A stretch of 64,000 nt of DNA from positions 48,466,401 through 48,530,400 of the forward strand of contig OX392527.1 in the NCBI GenBank assembly GCA_947623455.1, read 5' to 3'. This DNA is from Mimachlamys varia. Its lineage: Eukaryota > Mollusca > Bivalvia > Pectinida > Pectinidae. A model generated the notes under the pieces. That model worked only from the letters and a program-made list of their open reading frames with translations. It was not told the origin of the DNA and did not search any database. This document shows positions 60,669-64,000 of this stretch, piece by piece (the first letter of the stretch is position 1; every line of letters starts with the position of its first letter). The position numbers and the translations under genes are program-made.

Positions 60669-61240
60669 GCTTGCAATCAAATCTCTACCAAACAAAGGTG
60701 GTCTCGACCAGCTGCTTTTACAGATATTGCCGACACGGTTGGGTGGATTTGTACTTGGTGACGTTACTGGAAACCCGCTAGGAACTATTGTTAAGGAGAA
60801 AATACCAAGTCTTGTCAAAGATGCCGGTAGTAACCTCGAAACATTCTTCAGGGGAACCATTCCAAAGGTAGGAAATGACATTAAAAAGCAGTTAGGGATA
60901 TTCTTCACCAGAACACTGCCTGGGACAGGGAAAACTGTGGTAAATCATCTTGAAATCTTCTTTAAAAAGACATTACCAAAAGCCGGGAAAGGTGTTGGAG
61001 GTCATTTAGATTCATTCTTCACAGAATCTATTCCAAAAGTTGGAAAGGATGTTGGAGACCATCTGAAGAAATTTTTCAAGAAAACACTACCTAGCACAGG
61101 AAAAGATGTCGGAAGGCATTTGCATAAATTCTTTAAGAAGACAATCCCAAAAGCCGGAAAGAATGTGAAACATTTCTTCAAGAATTCGATCCCCAAAGCT
61201 GGAGAGGAAGTTAAAAATTTCTTCACCAAGACTATTCCAG
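60669..61240 (+). CDS. Secreted repeat protein gene, exon 3 (19-residue FF..T(I/L)P..GK repeats)
   Basis: 572 nt, phase 2 to 1. After LAIKSLPNKGGLDQLLLQIL and a hydrophobic GGFVLGDVTGNPLG come repeats: FFRGTIPKVGNDIKKQLGI, FFTRTLPGTGKTVVNHLEI, FFKKTLPKAGKGVGGHLDS, FFTESIPKVGKDVGDHLKK, FFKKTLPSTGKDVGRHLHK, then shorter FFKKTIPKAGKNVKH, FFKNSIPKAGEEVKN, FFTKTIPG. They are strongly cationic and amphipathic, with one Pro and 1-3 Gly per unit. Acceptor TTTTCCAG, donor TTCCAG|GTAAAT. Without splicing the frame stops at once (GGTAAATAG), so an intron-retained form would end in PGK. Confidence 0.85.
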
Positions 61241-62528
61241 GTAAATAGAGTTGTACATGGATCACCGATCTGATAAGGGTTCTTTGGTTAGCCTCCATGC
61301 TGAATTTGTAGTTTTATCTGCAATCTGATTAAAATCATATCTTGATCTCAGCGCCGTTCCGTAAACTTCTCTCTACTGCGTTAAGATCTGAGAAAATCCC
61401 ATAGGGGGTCATGTCCCGATGACCTTTTTGCATTACTGCTGTCAGAATCTTGATAGTGAAATTTTGAGGCGACAAAGCTTGTATAATCGCATTTGTCCAT
61501 TTAGTCATTTCGTCACCAAAACGTTCATGTGGAATAATGTGACGATTTGACTTGCTGCAAGATGACAGGTTAAGTAAAGAGGCGACAAAGGTCATCTGAA
61601 CGTGACCTTTTATGGGATGTTGTCAGATCCTTTTACAACGGAGTGAGAACAATGATCTGTATTTTAATCAGATTGTTTTTTATTTGTAAACTTATTAAGC
61701 GTTGGACCTGGATTATTGCTTAAAATGTTAGAAAGACTGATGTTCCTTGAGTGATGTTCATATACACTAACACTTTTCTTTACTTTGCTATTTCTACTTA
61801 CATTGTATCTACCTAACCATTATCATTCTACTGATGTTTTCAAGTATCTGTTTTATCTCTTTTTATTTCGTTAATCTGTGGCTATGGTTGAGTAATACTT
61901 TTCTGGTGCTCTCAGCTAGTATCATGTGAAATAACTATTTTGATATAGCACTTGTAAAAACATGTTGCCATAAAAACTTGCCATAAGGAAAGGTACCTTT
62001 GTTGTTGCTGTTAAATCACCTAGATGTCCAGATGTCTGTATACTAAACAGCTCTAACCACTGACGAGATTATACATTTTGCCTCTCGAACTTAAAGGCCC
62101 AATATACGTAGCTTTAGGAAATTTCTCGTGATTCTGAACAATTCTGAAAAAAACCAGTTGATAACCATGCAAAAATAAGCCTAAAACGAAGTAAACCCGA
62201 GCGGTAACTAACAAGAAAGTCTTGACAGAAAAATCCAAAGAATTGAAAATAATTTAGGTGGGGCCCACTTCAACAACAAGCCGAAGTTAGAAGACGTTTC
62301 AAAATTGACGCGTGTTTACAAATACCGAGTTTCAACTGCTGCTGTACCGGTAACCGCGTAAGAATTCATCTTGAATATTGCTGATATCAGTTAATCTTAA
62401 CTAAATCTATAAAGATATAAAGTTTTTAGGCTTGATTTTCGCTTCAAGACTTGCCGAAAGTTACGTATATTGGGCCTTTAACGCGATGCACAAGCTTTTA
62501 CTAAAAATTGAATAATATGTTTTGATAG
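61241..62528 (+). other. Intron 3 of the secreted repeat protein gene
   Basis: Holds MITE family A copy 4 (62091-62481); the rest is unremarkable AT-rich DNA. The minus-strand frame at 61335-61595 has no motif. Confidence 0.6.
62091..62481. mobile_element. TTAA-flanked MITE, family A, copy 4
   Basis: 391 bp; TTAA-AGGCCCAATATACGTAGC to GTTACGTATATTGGGCCT-TTAA, full-length like the 7.8-kb copy and in the same orientation. Confidence 0.9.
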
Positions 62529-62627
62529 GACTATTTATGGGAAGACGCAGACGACAAGCCTCTCAGTGTCCCCACTGTGATCAGATTAACACTGACAAGA
62601 TGACGTCAATGGATGTGATGCGTACAG
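62529..62627 (+). CDS. Secreted repeat protein gene, exon 4 (RRRR-Q / CPHC module, copy 1)
   Basis: 99 nt, phase 1 to 1, acceptor TTTTGATAG, donor TACAG|GTGAGT. It encodes GLFMGRRRRQASQCPHC, then DQINTDKMTSMDVMRT. GRRRRQ is a furin/proprotein-convertase-type site, followed by a C-x2-C. The phase matches exon 3 exactly. A near-identical exon follows 929 bp downstream. Confidence 0.82.
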
Positions 62628-63457
62628 GTGAGTTGTCAATTAGAAGACCAATAGACAAATACAAAAAATATGTACAGCAGAACCTCGGTACTTCGGAGTA
62701 CTTTGTCGGTCCCGGCCAAGCATTACACTAGCATTCAAACTCACGTAACTCGAATACTCGGATAATTCGAAGTTTTCCTATAGTCCCATTAAGTTAGAGA
62801 TAACAACGAGATAGTTATAATAAGGATGATGTAATGGTTTGGCAAATACGATAATCAAATAATGGTCCTGACATAACAAAGATAACCTTGGGAATAGAAG
62901 CGCACCATTTTTATATACTGTTAGTGTGTTTATTGTTGTGATGGCAATAATGTCATTTAAAGTCTACTATCCAGAGTGACAACGTCAAAAAAGAGATGAT
63001 GGAACATTAAAACCGGTAGTAAATTGATTGACATTTTTTGTAGTAAGAACAGTTTTATTCTTTTGATATCACGATAAAGGCACCGTAACTATTTATGTTT
63101 TTTTACTTTCAATTCTTTTTATCTCAACACTTGATCTCCTGTTTATAGCTGAATTATTGAATTAGCAGTTTCTGGTGTTGGTCATCACTATTATGCAGTC
63201 TAAACAGCATTTTAAGGAGTTTTTTTCATATTCTTTCGCAATGCAGGATACTTAATTTTATAATTTTACAATCGCAATAACATTGAAATATGTTTAATTC
63301 GTGAAATGATCATTCATTCGTTTGCTACATATTCGTTTTTAAGCTGAAACTAGCATTACTGACTCGATTTATGTTGATTTTTTTAAGTTTGCGGACAAGC
63401 ATATGTGAACAATGTTGCGCAAGTTTCTACTTAAAATTGAATAATACGTTTTGATAG

Positions 63458-63556
63458 GACTATTTGAGGGAAGACGCAGACGACAAGCCTCTCAGTGTCC
63501 CCACTGTGACCAGATTAACACTGACACTATGACGTCAATGGATGTGATGCGTACAG
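63458..63556 (+). CDS. Secreted repeat protein gene, exon 5 (RRRR-Q / CPHC module, copy 2)
   Basis: 99 nt, phase 1 to 1, same borders as exon 4. It encodes GLFEGRRRRQASQCPHC, then DQINTDTMTSMDVMRT; it differs from copy 1 at two residues (M/E, K/T), with one further silent change (GAT/GAC). The exons could be joined in series or used as alternatives, since both are symmetrical. The gene continues beyond the right edge. Confidence 0.82.
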
Positions 63557-64000
63557 GTGAGTTGTCAATTAGAAGACCAATAGACAAATACAACATATGT
63601 ACAGCAGAACCTCGATATCTCGAATTCGTATAACACGAAGTACTTTGTCGGTCCCGGCCAAGTTTTACAATAACATTCAAACTCACGTAACTCAAATACT
63701 CGGATAGCTCGAAGTTGCACCTATGGTCCCATCAACTTCGAGATAACGAGATAGTTATAATAAGAATGTTGTTATGGCTTTGGCAAATACGATCAAATAA
63801 TGACCCTGCTTTCAACACATAACAAAGATAATAGTGCATCATTTTGATGTATTGTTAAATGTATTTATCACATTTCTGCAGGTAGTTTTTTGTAATAAGA
63901 ACATGTTTTTTATTCGTTAGATATCACAATAAAGGCACCGTAACTGTTTATGTTTTTTCCCCAATTCTTTAAATCTCAACACTTGACCTCCTGTTTATCT

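Larger units (their letters stand above)
62483..64000 (+). repeat. Tandem duplication of an exon with its flanks
   Basis: Unit 1 (about 62490-63150) and unit 2 (about 63405 to the window end) share the pre-exon ACTTAAAATTGAATAATA-GTTTTGATAG, the 99-bp exon, the post-exon TTGTCAATTAGAAGACCAAT-AGAC and more distal blocks (AAAGGCACCGTAACT.TTTATG, CTCAACACTTGA.CTCCTGTTTAT). Unit 2 runs off the window, so more copies may follow. Each unit also contains a pogo-like CAGAACCTCG...GAGATAACGAG sequence. Confidence 0.9.

Overview
The window is eukaryotic DNA: AT-rich, intron-dense and crowded with minisatellites and miniature transposons. It looks like a lophotrochozoan invertebrate, most likely a bivalve or other mollusc. 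That guess rests on protein divergence and repeat style, not on a database search. No prokaryotic, organellar or CRISPR feature was seen.

From the left edge to about 48.5 kb the minus strand carries most of one very large gene, the orthologue of WDFY3 (ALFY; blue cheese in Drosophila), a BEACH-family scaffold for selective autophagy. I resolved 40 coding exons (44839-45033 back to 354-455). Every junction has GT-AG borders and the phase stays in frame throughout, giving 6,828 coding bases, or about 2,276 residues. These are the N-terminal armadillo-like region and the LamG/ConA-like region. The PH-BEACH, WD40 and FYVE modules must lie beyond the left edge. An optional upstream coding exon sits at 48451-48469, and a possible promoter with a 5' UTR exon at about 46.5-46.75 kb.

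The most unusual signal is that several WDFY3 exon borders have been amplified into tandem repeats that carry the splice site itself. They are a 68-bp unit over the donor of exon 31, a 47-bp unit over the donor of exon 27, a 23-bp unit over the donor of exon 26, and a 139-bp duplication over the acceptor of exon 37. At exon 23 a TA-flanked transposon begins inside the splice donor. The 10.5-kb intron 25 holds a 65-bp minisatellite (about 22 copies) split by a 3,370-bp TA-flanked element. That element has palindromic AAGTATACTT arrays at both ends and a promoter-like, possibly spliced cargo.

Between 48.5 and 58.8 kb there is no convincing host gene. This part holds a decayed DDE transposase with a SWIM zinc finger (51.7-53.6 kb, minus strand), a tRNA-derived SINE-like head, one copy of a TTAA-flanked MITE family (four copies in the window), and a 1.2-kb AT-rich minisatellite of 36-37 bp.

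From 58.84 kb to the right edge the plus strand carries the 5' part of a second gene that I do not recognise. It encodes a signal peptide, a Cys-containing region, a run of 19-residue (then 15-residue) FF..T(I/L)P..GK repeats, and two tandemly duplicated 99-bp phase-1 exons, each encoding a GRRRRQ basic site and a CPHC motif. It probably encodes a secreted, proteolytically processed, modular protein and continues past the window.
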